In this document: positions 6,875 to 13,814 of the stretch, in pieces
Layout of the letters: every line of letters begins with the position of its first letter
Position numbering within the stretch: the stretch's first letter is position 1
Virus record (IMG/VR): IMGVR_UViG_3300035691_000007
Span: 1 to 52,701 of that record
Source of the DNA: a virus
DNA: 52,701 nt
Direction: 5' to 3' (one strand)
Notes under the pieces: generated by a model
Told to the model about the DNA's origin: nothing
The model's input: the letters and a program-made list of their open reading frames with translations, nothing else
The model's database searches: none
Made by a program: the position numbers and the translations under genes

Positions 6875-7124
6875 TTGAAGCCTTGTCGATGATTTGGTGA
6901 TAGTGATCTCCGCGCCACGAATTCGAGCCAAACTCGATGTCGAACAGCGCCAGCTTTTCAAGATCGAAGGCGGCACAGACGACGTTGCCGGTGTCTTTAT
7001 CCGCCTGCTTGTCGAAGCGGACAACCAGCATCTTACGTTTGCCGTCTTTGACGATGGCCACCGTGAATGGCAGCCCACAAATCCCGTTGCGATGGGTGGC
7101 GAGTTTTAGAATTTTCACGCTCAT
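6864..7124 (-). CDS. Hypothetical protein, 86 aa, beta-rich
   Basis: Starts at ATG 7124 within an ATGA overlap. Sequence order is strand-rich: VKILKLATHRNGICGLPFTV, then KMLVVRFDKQ, VVCAAFDLEKLALFDIEFGS, and a WRGDHYHQIID end. It is typical of small phage early proteins with a single alpha/beta domain. No known function. Confidence 0.7.
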   Translation of the reverse strand: MSVKILKLATHRNGICGLPFTVAIVKDGKRKMLVVRFDKQADKDTGNVVCAAFDLEKLALFDIEFGSNSWRGDHYHQIIDKASNEH

Positions 7125-7486
7125 GCTTTCGCCTGCTCCTTTCCGGTTTGGTTGAGGATGACCCTGAACGCTTCATTGCGCATCTCACGGAACGACGCGG
7201 CGGGAAGTTGAACGGCGTATTTCTCGGCCCAGAACTCCAACATGCCAAGGTTGTTGTCGGCCTGAATCAGTTCAAGCATCATGTCGCGCTCGCGCCGCAG
7301 TTGGGCGAATTCGCAATCTATGGCTATCGCCAATCTGGTCTGCGCGATGGCCACATTGGTTGCTGAAAGCTGGATGCCGATTGCCGCCGCCGCCCGCATC
7401 GCTTCGGGCGTGGGTTGGGGTGATGTTTCGTGGATCTCAACGGTGGCAGGCAGGATCGCTTTTCGGTGTCTGAGGTATGTTTTCAT
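7121..7486 (-). CDS. Hypothetical protein, 121 aa, helical
   Basis: Starts with MKTYLRHRKAILPATVEIHE, then a long helical region containing an Arg/Glu-rich stretch (AQLRRERDMMLELIQADNN) and a last helix ending in GKEQAKA. The ATG follows an A-rich, SD-poor leader (TTGACGAATG). No family recognised. A 108-bp gap without a convincing gene separates it from the methyltransferase. Confidence 0.7.
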   Translation of the reverse strand: MKTYLRHRKAILPATVEIHETSPQPTPEAMRAAAAIGIQLSATNVAIAQTRLAIAIDCEFAQLRRERDMMLELIQADNNLGMLEFWAEKYAVQLPAASFREMRNEAFRVILNQTGKEQAKA

Positions 7487-7594
7487 TCGTCAATTTTGTT
7501 TTCTAGATCATGCCCGTTTTTCCGCATTCACCGGCGAACCAGAACGGGCAAACTGGTCCCTAAAACCGGAGACAAAGCCGGTCGCCGGGAAAGT

Positions 7595-8233
7595 TCAGTT
7601 GTCGATTGTGAGCATGACGGTTGCAACATTAGTGCCTTCGTTTTTGAAGGCTCCGGCGTCCAGCTTGATCCACTGCGAGGCAATCGGCTTCAAAGCCTTT
7701 TCGCGGTGGTGGGTGTCGAGACAGATTGCCGCCAGCCTTCCGCCCGGCTTTAGGAACCGTCTCGCGTGTTCAATGTGACGGATGTCGGCCCGCATGTGGA
7801 AAGGCGGATTCATTACCACGGCGTCAAACAGGCCAAGCTCTGCCGGTGTGGTGGCGAGAAAATCCCGCTGGACCAGCTTCACGCCTTCGCGTTGTTGCCG
7901 GTAGAGTTCGGCGGCGATCTGTGGCGCAACCTCCACGGCCACGGTTGCCACCGGAACCGATGGCCGGATGGCGTCGAGGATGCGCCCCAAGCCCGCTGAC
8001 GGCTCAAGGACGGCACCCGTGAGCCTTTCCCGCCCGATCATGGCTACAAGCTGCGCAGCGATGGCTGGCGGTGTCTGGAACAGTTGAAACGCCGTCACCG
8101 CACGCGGAGCCGTGCCGGTTTCATGGCGCTGCGCCAACGCCTGAAAGCGCGGGCGCATTTCGTCCATGCGATAGCCTGCCTCGTCGTTCTCCATCCGCAG
8201 GCCGTGAAGCCGGTTGAAGGTGGGCGCGTTCAT
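7595..8233 (-). CDS. Class I SAM-dependent methyltransferase, N6-adenine/NPPF type, 212 aa
   Basis: ATG 8233 overlaps the DUF3560 stop by ATGA. The SAM-binding motif I is visible as VLEPSAGLGRI near residue 75, followed by an acidic motif II (VAVEV). The catalytic motif is VMNPPFHM near residue 125, the (N/D)PPF signature of DNA or protein N-methylation on an exocyclic nitrogen, then FLKPGGRLAAIC. This order is the gamma-like arrangement seen in RsmC/PrmA-like and phage adenine methyltransferases. A DNA substrate is plausible but not shown. No paired restriction gene is seen. Confidence 0.8.
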   Translation of the reverse strand: MNAPTFNRLHGLRMENDEAGYRMDEMRPRFQALAQRHETGTAPRAVTAFQLFQTPPAIAAQLVAMIGRERLTGAVLEPSAGLGRILDAIRPSVPVATVAVEVAPQIAAELYRQQREGVKLVQRDFLATTPAELGLFDAVVMNPPFHMRADIRHIEHARRFLKPGGRLAAICLDTHHREKALKPIASQWIKLDAGAFKNEGTNVATVMLTIDN

Positions 8234-9828
8234 GCGTTGACGGGTTCGGCGGTTGCAACGGCTTCCCACACCTCCGCCGGAAGCGGCTTTTGCGGTTTGT
8301 CAGTGAGGACGATAACCGAATAACCGCTGATGCGAATCTTGCACAACACCGGCCCCATCGCCTTTCGCAAGGCGTCGCGTTCCGCGCTGTACATGTCCCA
8401 GTGTTGCAACTCGCGTTTTCCATCGCCACACAAGCCGATTGTCTCGGCCTTGGCGTAGCTGCCGGAACTGTTCGCCGAATACGTCTCCTGTTTGATACGA
8501 CAGACGGCGGAAGGTTTAAACTGTGCCGAATGGCAGGCGCGGGCGCTTTCGCTGGTATAGGTGTTGCGTTCTTCGTGCTTGGCCTTGGCACGTTCGTTCC
8601 ATAATGCTTGCAGCCGTTCGGCGTCAGCGTCGGTCGGGTTGATGAGCGGGCATTTCTCAACCTTCGGCTTCGCGCCCTTGATCTTGGCGCGAACGGCTTC
8701 CAATTCGGCGAGGCTTTCCGGTGTCGGTGGCGTGTAGCTGTCAGGCGAAATCCGCTCAAGGTCGAACTTGTAAGCAGCCCATTCCGTTCCGGTGATGTTT
8801 GCCGCCTTGTACGTCCAACCAGACACCTTCGGCCCCAGAATGTCGCAGCTTGTGGCGCGCCCGGTGGCGGATGACTTGGAAACCTTGAGGATCAGCTTGC
8901 CGCCCAGCTTGCCACCGGGAATAACTTCGCATTGTTCAAGCCTGCCGCCTTGCGCGGCAAGCATCTGGTTTTCGTAGGCAAGACGCAGCTTGTGATGATT
9001 GATCCAGTCCGCAAGGCTGGTTTCGTTCCATTCCGGCTTCAGCGGGTCGCGATGCTTCGCCATGTAGAGCGCAGCGGCTTCCGCGCCCGTAATGCGGTCG
9101 GTTGCGTCTTCGCGCAGAAAATCCCACAGTGAACCCTCTTTGCCGGTGCGCGGGTGCGTGTATTTCGTCCAGTTGTAGCCGATACCGGAAAAGGCGAGCG
9201 CGAGCGCGGTTTGCTTCTCGGTGTCGGTCATGGCGGAAATTTTGCGCCACGTCTCAAACCTTTCGGCGAGTTCCGAGTTGGTCTTTTCGTCCCTTCGCAA
9301 TTCGGCCTCAATGGTCTTGATCCGCCCCATGCGGACACCGGGCGCGCTCAGGTGCAACGCGTGGGCAATCACGCCCTTTGTCCGGCGCTGCCAGTATTCC
9401 GCCTTGCTCCAAGCATCGGTCGCCCTTGTGCCGATGCGGTCGTGGCGTGCGGCGCTGCGTTCGGCGCGTGCCTGCGACTGGAAGCCGTGCGCCATTGGCC
9501 CGCTGTCGTAGCGGTCGGCGTGGCCGGTGGCTTCATCGGTGCGTTTGTCGCGATAGTCGCCGAAGCGTTCGGCGCGATCCGCTGCGCGCTCGGCTGGTCC
9601 CTGGTCTTCGTCCTCGATGATGCCGCCAGAGTATTCGAGCGCGGTGTCCCGCCGTTGCGGTGTCCAGACGGCGGCGAAATCCCCCCCGCCCGTCTCGCGC
9701 TGCTTGTGCAACGCCACCCAGCCTTCGGCCTTGAGTTTCAGATACTCATCACGTGGCACGCGGCCAACGTAAAGCCGCAGCTTGTTGTCTTCCGGCGAAT
9801 AGGTCGCCGAACCTTTTGCTTCGTTCAT
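8230..9828 (-). CDS. DUF3560 domain protein, 532 aa
   Basis: Begins with a short SYSPEDNKLRLYVGRV-type strand pair (TYSPEDNKLRLYVGRVPRD) followed by an Arg/Asp-rich helical stretch (AADRAERFGDYRDKRTDEA, then ARHDRIGTRATDAW), the hallmark of DUF3560. The C-terminal 250 residues contain an ADAERLQALWNERAK coiled coil and a last beta domain around a CKIRISGYSVIVLTD strand. DUF3560 proteins are frequent on phages and plasmids next to methyltransferases or DNA-processing genes, as here, but their job is unknown. Leader is A-rich without an SD. Confidence 0.8.
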   Translation of the reverse strand: MNEAKGSATYSPEDNKLRLYVGRVPRDEYLKLKAEGWVALHKQRETGGGDFAAVWTPQRRDTALEYSGGIIEDEDQGPAERAADRAERFGDYRDKRTDEATGHADRYDSGPMAHGFQSQARAERSAARHDRIGTRATDAWSKAEYWQRRTKGVIAHALHLSAPGVRMGRIKTIEAELRRDEKTNSELAERFETWRKISAMTDTEKQTALALAFSGIGYNWTKYTHPRTGKEGSLWDFLREDATDRITGAEAAALYMAKHRDPLKPEWNETSLADWINHHKLRLAYENQMLAAQGGRLEQCEVIPGGKLGGKLILKVSKSSATGRATSCDILGPKVSGWTYKAANITGTEWAAYKFDLERISPDSYTPPTPESLAELEAVRAKIKGAKPKVEKCPLINPTDADAERLQALWNERAKAKHEERNTYTSESARACHSAQFKPSAVCRIKQETYSANSSGSYAKAETIGLCGDGKRELQHWDMYSAERDALRKAMGPVLCKIRISGYSVIVLTDKPQKPLPAEVWEAVATAEPVNA

Positions 9829-9905
9829 TGTCTTTTTATCTTTCAGGTTTCACGCGGAGTTTCCGCATGGGATTGGCTAGCGCCGTTCCCGGCTGCCCTC
9901 AGCCT

Positions 9906-10088
9906 TCATGGTCTGTCTTTTTTGTTTAGGTTTACTGAGTGGAAATTGTCCTGCCCTTGTTCCTTCATCGCCTCAAGATCAACGCACACGAGCACGGCAA
10001 CGGGAGCCTGGGCGATGGCTTGCAGCGAGTTCTCCGCTTCAATGGTCAACTCGCGTCCGCCGCGAAGGGTGAGCAGAAAGGGTTTCAT
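9906..10088 (-). CDS. Hypothetical protein, 60 aa
   Basis: ATG at 10088 overlaps the stop of the gene before by ATGA. It starts with two beta-strands (KPFLLTLRGGRELTIEAENS), then a helix and another strand (VAVLVCVDLEAMKEQGQD). It looks like a small alpha/beta fold of a phage early protein. No family recognised. Confidence 0.6.
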   Translation of the reverse strand: MKPFLLTLRGGRELTIEAENSLQAIAQAPVAVLVCVDLEAMKEQGQDNFHSVNLNKKDRP

Positions 10089-10363
10089 GGTTCGGATACC
10101 TCGATTGCATCGCCCGTGTATTCACGTTCCCAAGCTGGAATTGGCGGCTCAATCTGGACATACTCGAACGGAATGATTTGAACCGCTCCAAAGCAGTCTT
10201 TCGGGAGCAGTTGCTTTGCAATCTCAATGGCTCTTTCCTTTGTCGCGCATTCAATCCGCACGTATTTGGCGGCGTCAATGTCGCAATCGTTTGTCCCTTC
10301 AATTCTGGGCAAGTCAACGCACGTTTCAACGAGCCATCCGTTCTTAAGCTTGGGAGTTTTCAT
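10085..10363 (-). CDS. Hypothetical protein, 92 aa
   Basis: Start taken at ATG 10363. It has KYVRIECATKERAIEIAKQL, then GAVQIIPFEYVQIEPP and PAWEREYTGDAIEVSEP. This strand-helix-strand order with a closing 'WEREY-GD' tail recurs in tiny phage proteins found in early operons. No function known. Led by an A-rich start context. Confidence 0.65.
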   Translation of the reverse strand: MKTPKLKNGWLVETCVDLPRIEGTNDCDIDAAKYVRIECATKERAIEIAKQLLPKDCFGAVQIIPFEYVQIEPPIPAWEREYTGDAIEVSEP

Positions 10364-10367
10364 AGGT

Positions 10368-10652
10368 TCAAATCGTGTTTTGCGCGAGGAAATGGCGTTT
10401 GGCTTGTTTCCACGGCACGCCATTCTTGCGCGCTGCTTTCTTGGCCGCTGACTCCTTCTGGCCGTGCCAGAGCGCGGACATCCTGTAGAGATCAGAGAGC
10501 GCGCAGACGTACTGTGTCCGCTTGCCCTTGAGCCGCAAACCTATCAAGGCTTCACTCTGCGAACCCGCTGGCGAAATGGTGATGATGACGGCGCGATGGC
10601 TGACAATCTTCGCCGTCTCGCGCACGACGGGCTTGTTGAGGGGGGTGGGCAT
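10368..10652 (-). CDS. Hypothetical basic protein, 94 aa
   Basis: Start at ATG 10652. After a Pro-rich start (MPTPLNKPVVRETAKIVSHR), there are beta strands (VIITISPAG, ALIGLRLKGKRTQYVCALSD) and a strongly basic helical end (KESAAKKAARKNGVPWKQAK). The overall form (small strand-rich head, Lys/Arg tail) fits a nucleic-acid-binding phage protein, but the family is not recognised. Confidence 0.65.
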   Translation of the reverse strand: MPTPLNKPVVRETAKIVSHRAVIITISPAGSQSEALIGLRLKGKRTQYVCALSDLYRMSALWHGQKESAAKKAARKNGVPWKQAKRHFLAQNTI

Positions 10653-10656
10653 AGGC

Positions 10657-10878
10657 TTAGGCGTTGACCGAACGGAATTCGTTGGCCATTTGCCAGCCGC
10701 GCACAAACGCATGGGCGTCGGCATTTGACCAGCCGTTAACGACAATCTCGCCGTTGCGATACAGGTTCCATTTAGTCAACGCTCCTGAACTATTGTACGT
10801 CAGCCTGATTTGCCCGTTGCTCTGCTCGTCAATGAGAGCAGATGCCGCAAGGATTTGTTTTCCACAGGTGTTTAACAT
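10657..10878 (-). CDS. Hypothetical protein, 73 aa, first gene of the early minus block
   Basis: Begins at ATG 10878. The body is strand-rich (GQIRLTYNSSGALTKWNLYR, GEIVVNGWSN) with a last helix (AHAFVRGWQMANEF). No family recognised. It is the first gene downstream of the divergent intergenic region at 10879-11055, so it probably sits nearest to the promoter of the early/recombination block. Confidence 0.65.
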   Translation of the reverse strand: MLNTCGKQILAASALIDEQSNGQIRLTYNSSGALTKWNLYRNGEIVVNGWSNADAHAFVRGWQMANEFRSVNA

Positions 10879-10906
10879 GTTTTGTCTTTCGGTTAGGTTT
10901 GTCTGT

Positions 10907-10987
10907 CACTGCCCATACCTTAGCACTGCCCATGCCAACGCTGGTTTGTTGAGGGTTTCCACAAATCCACCACAAGACACTGCCCAA
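10907..10987. promoter_or_regulatory. Divergent regulatory region with three CACTGCCCA repeats
   Basis: CACTGCCCAT occurs at 10907-10916 and 10924-10933 (17 bases apart) and CACTGCCCAA at 10978-10987. They lie between the divergent genes starting at 10878 (minus) and about 11056 (plus). Repeated 10-mers in a divergent promoter region are typical operator arrays for a phage-coded or host regulator. Promoter hexamers near here are only weak, so the exact start sites are not assigned. Confidence 0.5.
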
Positions 10988-11055
10988 CAATTAGACACGG
11001 CTTGCTGAAATTGGGCTTGCGTGCATCTATTCCGATACGGTAAACATTGGTTGCA

Positions 11056-11463
11056 ATGCATGTTTCCAAGAATAGGACACGGAATTCCAAGAATAGGACA
11101 GTTTTCATCTATTCGCTAGCTGATCCCGCTGATCCTTGTCTCGTTCGCTACGTTGGCAAGGCAAAGGACACAAAGAAACGTCTTTACGGCCACATGCGGA
11201 ACACAACTCGCACGCCATTGGGCAACTGGATTCATTCGTTGAACGAGCGCAAGATCAAGCCGATATTGACCGTTCTCGCAACTGTCGGCACTGAATATGC
11301 CGATGCCGAGGAAATGACTTGGATTCGTCGTTGCTACAGTCCGTCTCTGCTCAATCTCGATGGATTGCCCCATCGCGCTGAATGGCTCGTCAGCTACAAC
11401 AACGAACTTCGTTGGCGCGTGAACCGCTGGCTTGTCCAGCGTGGCTTTGCAGTCGTGAATTGA
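11056..11463 (+). CDS. GIY-YIG nuclease-family protein, 135 aa
   Basis: The core starts with TVFIYSLADP (the 'GIY' strand, here FIY), followed by VRYVGKAKDTKKRLYGHM, where YVG is the 'YIG' strand and the Arg of KKRLYGH is the catalytic helix residue. This is the standard opening of a stand-alone GIY-YIG domain. No separate DNA-binding domain is visible; length fits a minimal domain. It is one of only two plus-strand genes inside the minus arm, which suggests a moron-like insertion or mobile nuclease. ATG 11056 is chosen; a TTG nine bases earlier is also in frame. Confidence 0.75.
   Translation: MHVSKNRTRNSKNRTVFIYSLADPADPCLVRYVGKAKDTKKRLYGHMRNTTRTPLGNWIHSLNERKIKPILTVLATVGTEYADAEEMTWIRRCYSPSLLNLDGLPHRAEWLVSYNNELRWRVNRWLVQRGFAVVN
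11064..11100 (+). repeat. Two 16-bp direct repeats 21 bp apart at the 5' end of the GIY-YIG gene
   Basis: TTCCAAGAATAGGACA occurs at 11064-11079 and again at 11085-11100, a spacing of two helical turns. In the assigned frame they encode a doubled SKNRT stretch ahead of the nuclease core. They may instead be operator DNA that happens to be read through. The core GGACA is echoed as TGTCC boxes near 11820, 11830 and 11910. Confidence 0.7.
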
Positions 11464-11535
11464 CGTGTTCGCCTTGTGGTGCTTTCCTTGTCCCTGACAC
11501 GTTGTCCGCTTAACCTTGTCGCAACTGAATCCGCT

Positions 11536-11775
11536 ATGAACTACGGCCTAGCCTATCGTCAAGCCTATGAAATGCAGAAGGTTCTCTATGAAGCCACGCT
11601 AGCTGGTGGAACAGAACCAAAGGACAAAGCGGCTTGCGCACGCGCCTGGGACGTTCTAGCCGACAGAAGGCGGATCATCCGAGGGCAAGGCGCACCAAAG
11701 CCAGTCGTCGCGCTCAACGACAAGCCAAAGGGCAAAGCCAAGCCAGACCCAGCCAAGTTCGTCGAGCCAGCTTGA
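11536..11775 (+). CDS. Hypothetical protein, 79 aa
   Basis: ATG 11536 is preferred over an earlier in-frame start because the upstream part is low-complexity. The N-terminal half is helical (NYGLAYRQAYEMQKVLYEAT, then AACARAWDVLADRRRIIRGQ), followed by a disordered Pro/Lys tail (PKGKAKPDPAKFVEPA). It pairs with the GIY-YIG gene on the plus strand. No function recognised; the helical part may bind the regulatory repeats, but nothing in the sequence shows this. Confidence 0.6.
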   Translation: MNYGLAYRQAYEMQKVLYEATLAGGTEPKDKAACARAWDVLADRRRIIRGQGAPKPVVALNDKPKGKAKPDPAKFVEPA

Positions 11776-12077
11776 GCCAGTCAGGGATATAACCTTAGAC
11801 AATGTCGGTAGTGTCTCGGTGTCCAAGTGTCCAATAGCCTGATTTCATTGGGGTTTCTTCACGTTTTCAAAGTAAACACAACGGGACACTCAAGCTGGCG
11901 TGGAAAGTGTCCAAGTCTGTCACACTTCGGACCTCGATCCAGCTAGGCTGAGGACTCAAAGGAATCTCTTTTCTTTGGCCAGACCGTCCCCACGGTGGCC
12001 ACCGGGAGGGGGACTTTCGACGGCCCGACTCGCTACGTGACTCCCGTTGTTGTGAGCGAGTTCAATTTTGGTAGAAC
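11776..12077. other. Convergent intergenic region with TGTCC boxes and a palindromic hairpin
   Basis: No gene is seen. The first part has repeated GTGTCC boxes (about 11819, 11828 and 11908) and an inverted GGGACACTC at about 11883. At 11986-12014 GTCCCC pairs with GGGGAC around a perfect 12-bp palindrome CGGTGGCCACCG, forming a strong hairpin usable from either strand but without a U-run. It lies between two converging genes, so it may act as a weak two-way terminator or an operator. Confidence 0.5.
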
Positions 12078-12314
12078 TCAGGCTTTCTTCTGGAATGGTC
12101 TGAAGTTGAACAGTGGGCAGGCGTAGCAAGTGCAGGCTGAGATGGCTTCACGGTCAAAACCCTGACACTCACCGCACTGGGCTTTGATGGCTGCGCGAGG
12201 CGAACACTTTCCAGACCAGCAACGGGTCAGAGCGGCCTTCCAGCTATCGGGAGCAGTCTCAATTCGTTTTTGGCGTCGAATTTGGATAAGGGAAGCGGAT
12301 TCGGTGGTTTGCAT
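12078..12314 (-). CDS. Cysteine-rich phage protein, 78 aa
   Basis: The central pattern is SPRAAIKAQCGECQGFDREA, then ACTCYACPLFNFRPFQ. A 'RAAIKA-C-x2-C' followed by 'C-x-C-x2-CPL-x-FRPF' is a widespread small phage zinc-binding type found near replication and packaging genes. No enzymatic motif. It ends close to the convergent intergenic region and is preceded by the 11-bp tandem repeats. Confidence 0.75.
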   Translation of the reverse strand: MQTTESASLIQIRRQKRIETAPDSWKAALTRCWSGKCSPRAAIKAQCGECQGFDREAISACTCYACPLFNFRPFQKKA

Positions 12315-12389
12315 GATGTTTGAGGTTGAACTGATTGATGATGGCTGAACTTTGCTGTTGCGCTCAGTACAGAGGTGAAGGTGAAGGTG

Positions 12390-12428
12390 TTAACCTGTGG
12401 TTGACCTGTGGTTGACCACAGGTTGAGG
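12390..12428. repeat. 11-bp tandem repeats (iteron-like) with an embedded palindrome
   Basis: TTAACCTGTGG, TTGACCTGTGG and TTGACCACAGG lie back to back (12390-12400, 12401-12411, 12412-12422), followed by a partial TTGAGG. The last two create the perfect inverted repeat ACCTGTGG-TTGA-CCACAGGT. Three AGGTGA-type hexamers (about 12372-12389) lie just before. The block adjoins the end of the DUF1376 replication-type gene, a common place for an initiator-binding origin, but a terminator or operator is also possible. Confidence 0.6.
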
Positions 12429-12431
12429 TTT

Positions 12432-12791
12432 TCAGGGTGGAGTGGAGTCCTTTTTGAGACGGGCCTGAACGCCTTTGAGGGCTTTGATACGGGACTTTAG
12501 ACGTTGTTCCCGTGCCCGTTCAAGTTCGTAGTCGATGCGTTTGTGATGGTAGCGGCCACCCTCGAAGACGAAGAAGCGGTGGATGCGGTTGATTTCCCGG
12601 CCACAAATCTCACGGAGTTCGTCGGCGGTGAGGGATTCGCCTTTGACCCAGTAGGCCATGATGGAGCGCAGGTAGGCTCCGTGCTGGGCGTTGTTGAGTC
12701 CGATGGTGTCGCGGAGGTAGTCGCCGGGGTAGAGCGGCATCCAGAGCCGGACTAGGTTCGACGGCGGGGGTGCTGGCTTGGGGTCGGACAT
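12432..12791 (-). CDS. DUF1376 domain protein, 119 aa, replication-associated
   Basis: The domain signature is RLWMPLYPGDYLRDTIGLNN, then QHGAYLRSIMAYWVKGESLT, ICGREINRIHRFFVFEGGRY and HHKRIDYELERAREQR. DUF1376 is a winged-helix-like domain found at the N-terminus of phage replisome organisers. Here the gene stops soon after the domain with a basic Lys/Arg tail, so the usual C-terminal helicase-loading part is missing or lies elsewhere. The nearby iteron-like repeats fit a role in replication initiation. Confidence 0.85.
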   Translation of the reverse strand: MSDPKPAPPPSNLVRLWMPLYPGDYLRDTIGLNNAQHGAYLRSIMAYWVKGESLTADELREICGREINRIHRFFVFEGGRYHHKRIDYELERAREQRLKSRIKALKGVQARLKKDSTPP

Positions 12792-12913
12792 GGCGCAAAG
12801 GAACCCCGGCCACCGTCATCACCAGAAGATGTCATGCCACGGGTGAAGGACAGGCTCGGGGGTGTCGAGTGGTTCCTGTCGGCCAAAGGTGAGGGTTTGC
12901 GCTTGGGTGGCAT
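12752..12913 (-). CDS. Possible small disordered protein, 53 aa
   Basis: ATG 12913 opens a frame MPPKRKPSPLADRNHSTPPS followed by more Ser/Pro/Arg-rich sequence, ending PSQHPRRRT. It overlaps the start of the DUF1376 gene by 40 bases. The composition is disordered and could be out-of-frame translation. It is listed only because the 180-bp gap would otherwise be empty and the minus-strand genes here are tightly packed. Confidence 0.25.
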   Translation of the reverse strand: MPPKRKPSPLADRNHSTPPSLSFTRGMTSSGDDGGRGSFAPCPTPSQHPRRRT

Positions 12914-12971
12914 GACGGGGTGAAATTACACCCGCCTGCTCCTTTCATGCAACGAAAATCCCAACCCTGAT

Positions 12972-13283
12972 TCAAACTGGCCGGTAGATCATGCGGCCAT
13001 CCGGGGTGCGGTCGAAGTTGCCTTCGCGCCTCCGGTTCTTGCGCTCGTTGTGCTCCTTGCGGGCCTTCCGGAACTCGGCGCTGTAGAATCCAGCCTCGGC
13101 ATATTGGGAAATCTTGCGGTCGGTGAGGGTGCCACGGCGAATCATGGCGGCGGGATTCCATGCGCAGCGGATGCGGGCGAGGAATGGCGCGGACGGGTCG
13201 ATGCCGTGCTCGGCCATGTCCAGGTCACAGCGGGCGTTGGCGGCGGCGAGTTCGTGGGGATCAACAAATGGATCGTCGTTCAT
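12972..13283 (-). CDS. Hypothetical basic protein, 103 aa
   Basis: Start placed at ATG 13283 because upstream in-frame sequence runs through the tRNA side. It begins MNDDPFVDPHELAAANARCD, has RIRCAWNPAAMIRRGTLTDR and a basic helical part (RKARKEHNERKNRRREGNFD), ending in DGRMIYRPV. The layout (acidic start, basic helix) suggests a nucleic-acid-associated protein. Family not recognised. Confidence 0.6.
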   Translation of the reverse strand: MNDDPFVDPHELAAANARCDLDMAEHGIDPSAPFLARIRCAWNPAAMIRRGTLTDRKISQYAEAGFYSAEFRKARKEHNERKNRRREGNFDRTPDGRMIYRPV

Positions 13284-13467
13284 AACCCTGGCTTCGGAGT
13301 TCTGTCCAGAATCGAAAGGGGATGGTCCGCTTGTGACGGTTTCGCACCGTGCGCCTGTGGAACAGATTGCTTTGCTGTCCACGGCGGCAATACGCCATGA
13401 CGGACCAAATTGAACGGCAGACAATCGGGTCTGCCAGCCGGAGGCACTCCGCCCATGCCACTGGGCT

Positions 13468-13487
13468 GGCGGGTTGCTGAACCCGCC
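13468..13487 (-). terminator. Hairpin just downstream of tRNA-Pro
   Basis: GGCGGGTT pairs perfectly with AACCCGCC around a 4-base loop, about ten bases after the CCA end of tRNA-Pro on the minus strand. There is no clear U-run, so it is either a weak terminator or a 3' processing or stability element of the tRNA transcript. Confidence 0.4.
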
Positions 13488-13497
13488 ACTCGGGGAT

Positions 13498-13575
13498 TGG
13501 TCGCCGTTACCGGATTTGAACCGATGACCTCATGCTCCCAAAGCACGCGCTCCAGCCAGACTGAGCTAAACGGCG
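13498..13575 (-). tRNA. tRNA-Pro (anticodon UGG), CCA encoded
   Basis: A full cloverleaf can be drawn. Acceptor CGCCGTT/AACGGCG; D-arm GCTC/GAGC; anticodon stem CGTGC/GCATG (one G-U) around the loop TTTGGGA, giving anticodon UGG; T-arm ATCGG/CCGGT around TTCAAAT. The discriminator is A, and CCA is encoded. A C1-G72 pair is the known identity feature of bacterial tRNA-Pro. Length 78. It reads CCA/CCG-type Pro codons by wobble and lies between accessory genes, where phages commonly place a single tRNA. Confidence 0.93.
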
Positions 13576-13678
13576 GAACCATCCCGAAGCGGTTGGAATC
13601 ATTCCGCGTGGCTCGGCAGCATGACACTGCCTTTGCGGAAGGTGTCTGGCCTTTCTGGCTTCGACCCGCATGGGATGG

Positions 13679-13742
13679 AAAAATAAAACGCCCGTCCGAA
13701 AGTGCTTGGCAGCGGCTTCTCTTTTCAGAGACCGGACGGGCG
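13679..13742 (-). terminator. Terminator with an internal hairpin
   Basis: CGCCCGTCCG (minus strand, from 13742) pairs with CGGACGGGCG (ending 13689) and is followed on the minus strand by TTTTATTTTT. The roughly 34-base loop contains its own hairpin TCTCT-GAAA-AGAGA with a GNRA-type loop. This is an intrinsic terminator for the gene at 13815-14195, but the large structured loop also makes it a candidate small RNA. Confidence 0.7.
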
Positions 13743-13814
13743 AAATTGTGTTCGCTGCCAAACGACATGCAGGACGATTCCCCCATCCCCGCCGCCAGCG
13801 CAAGCGGAAAGTGG

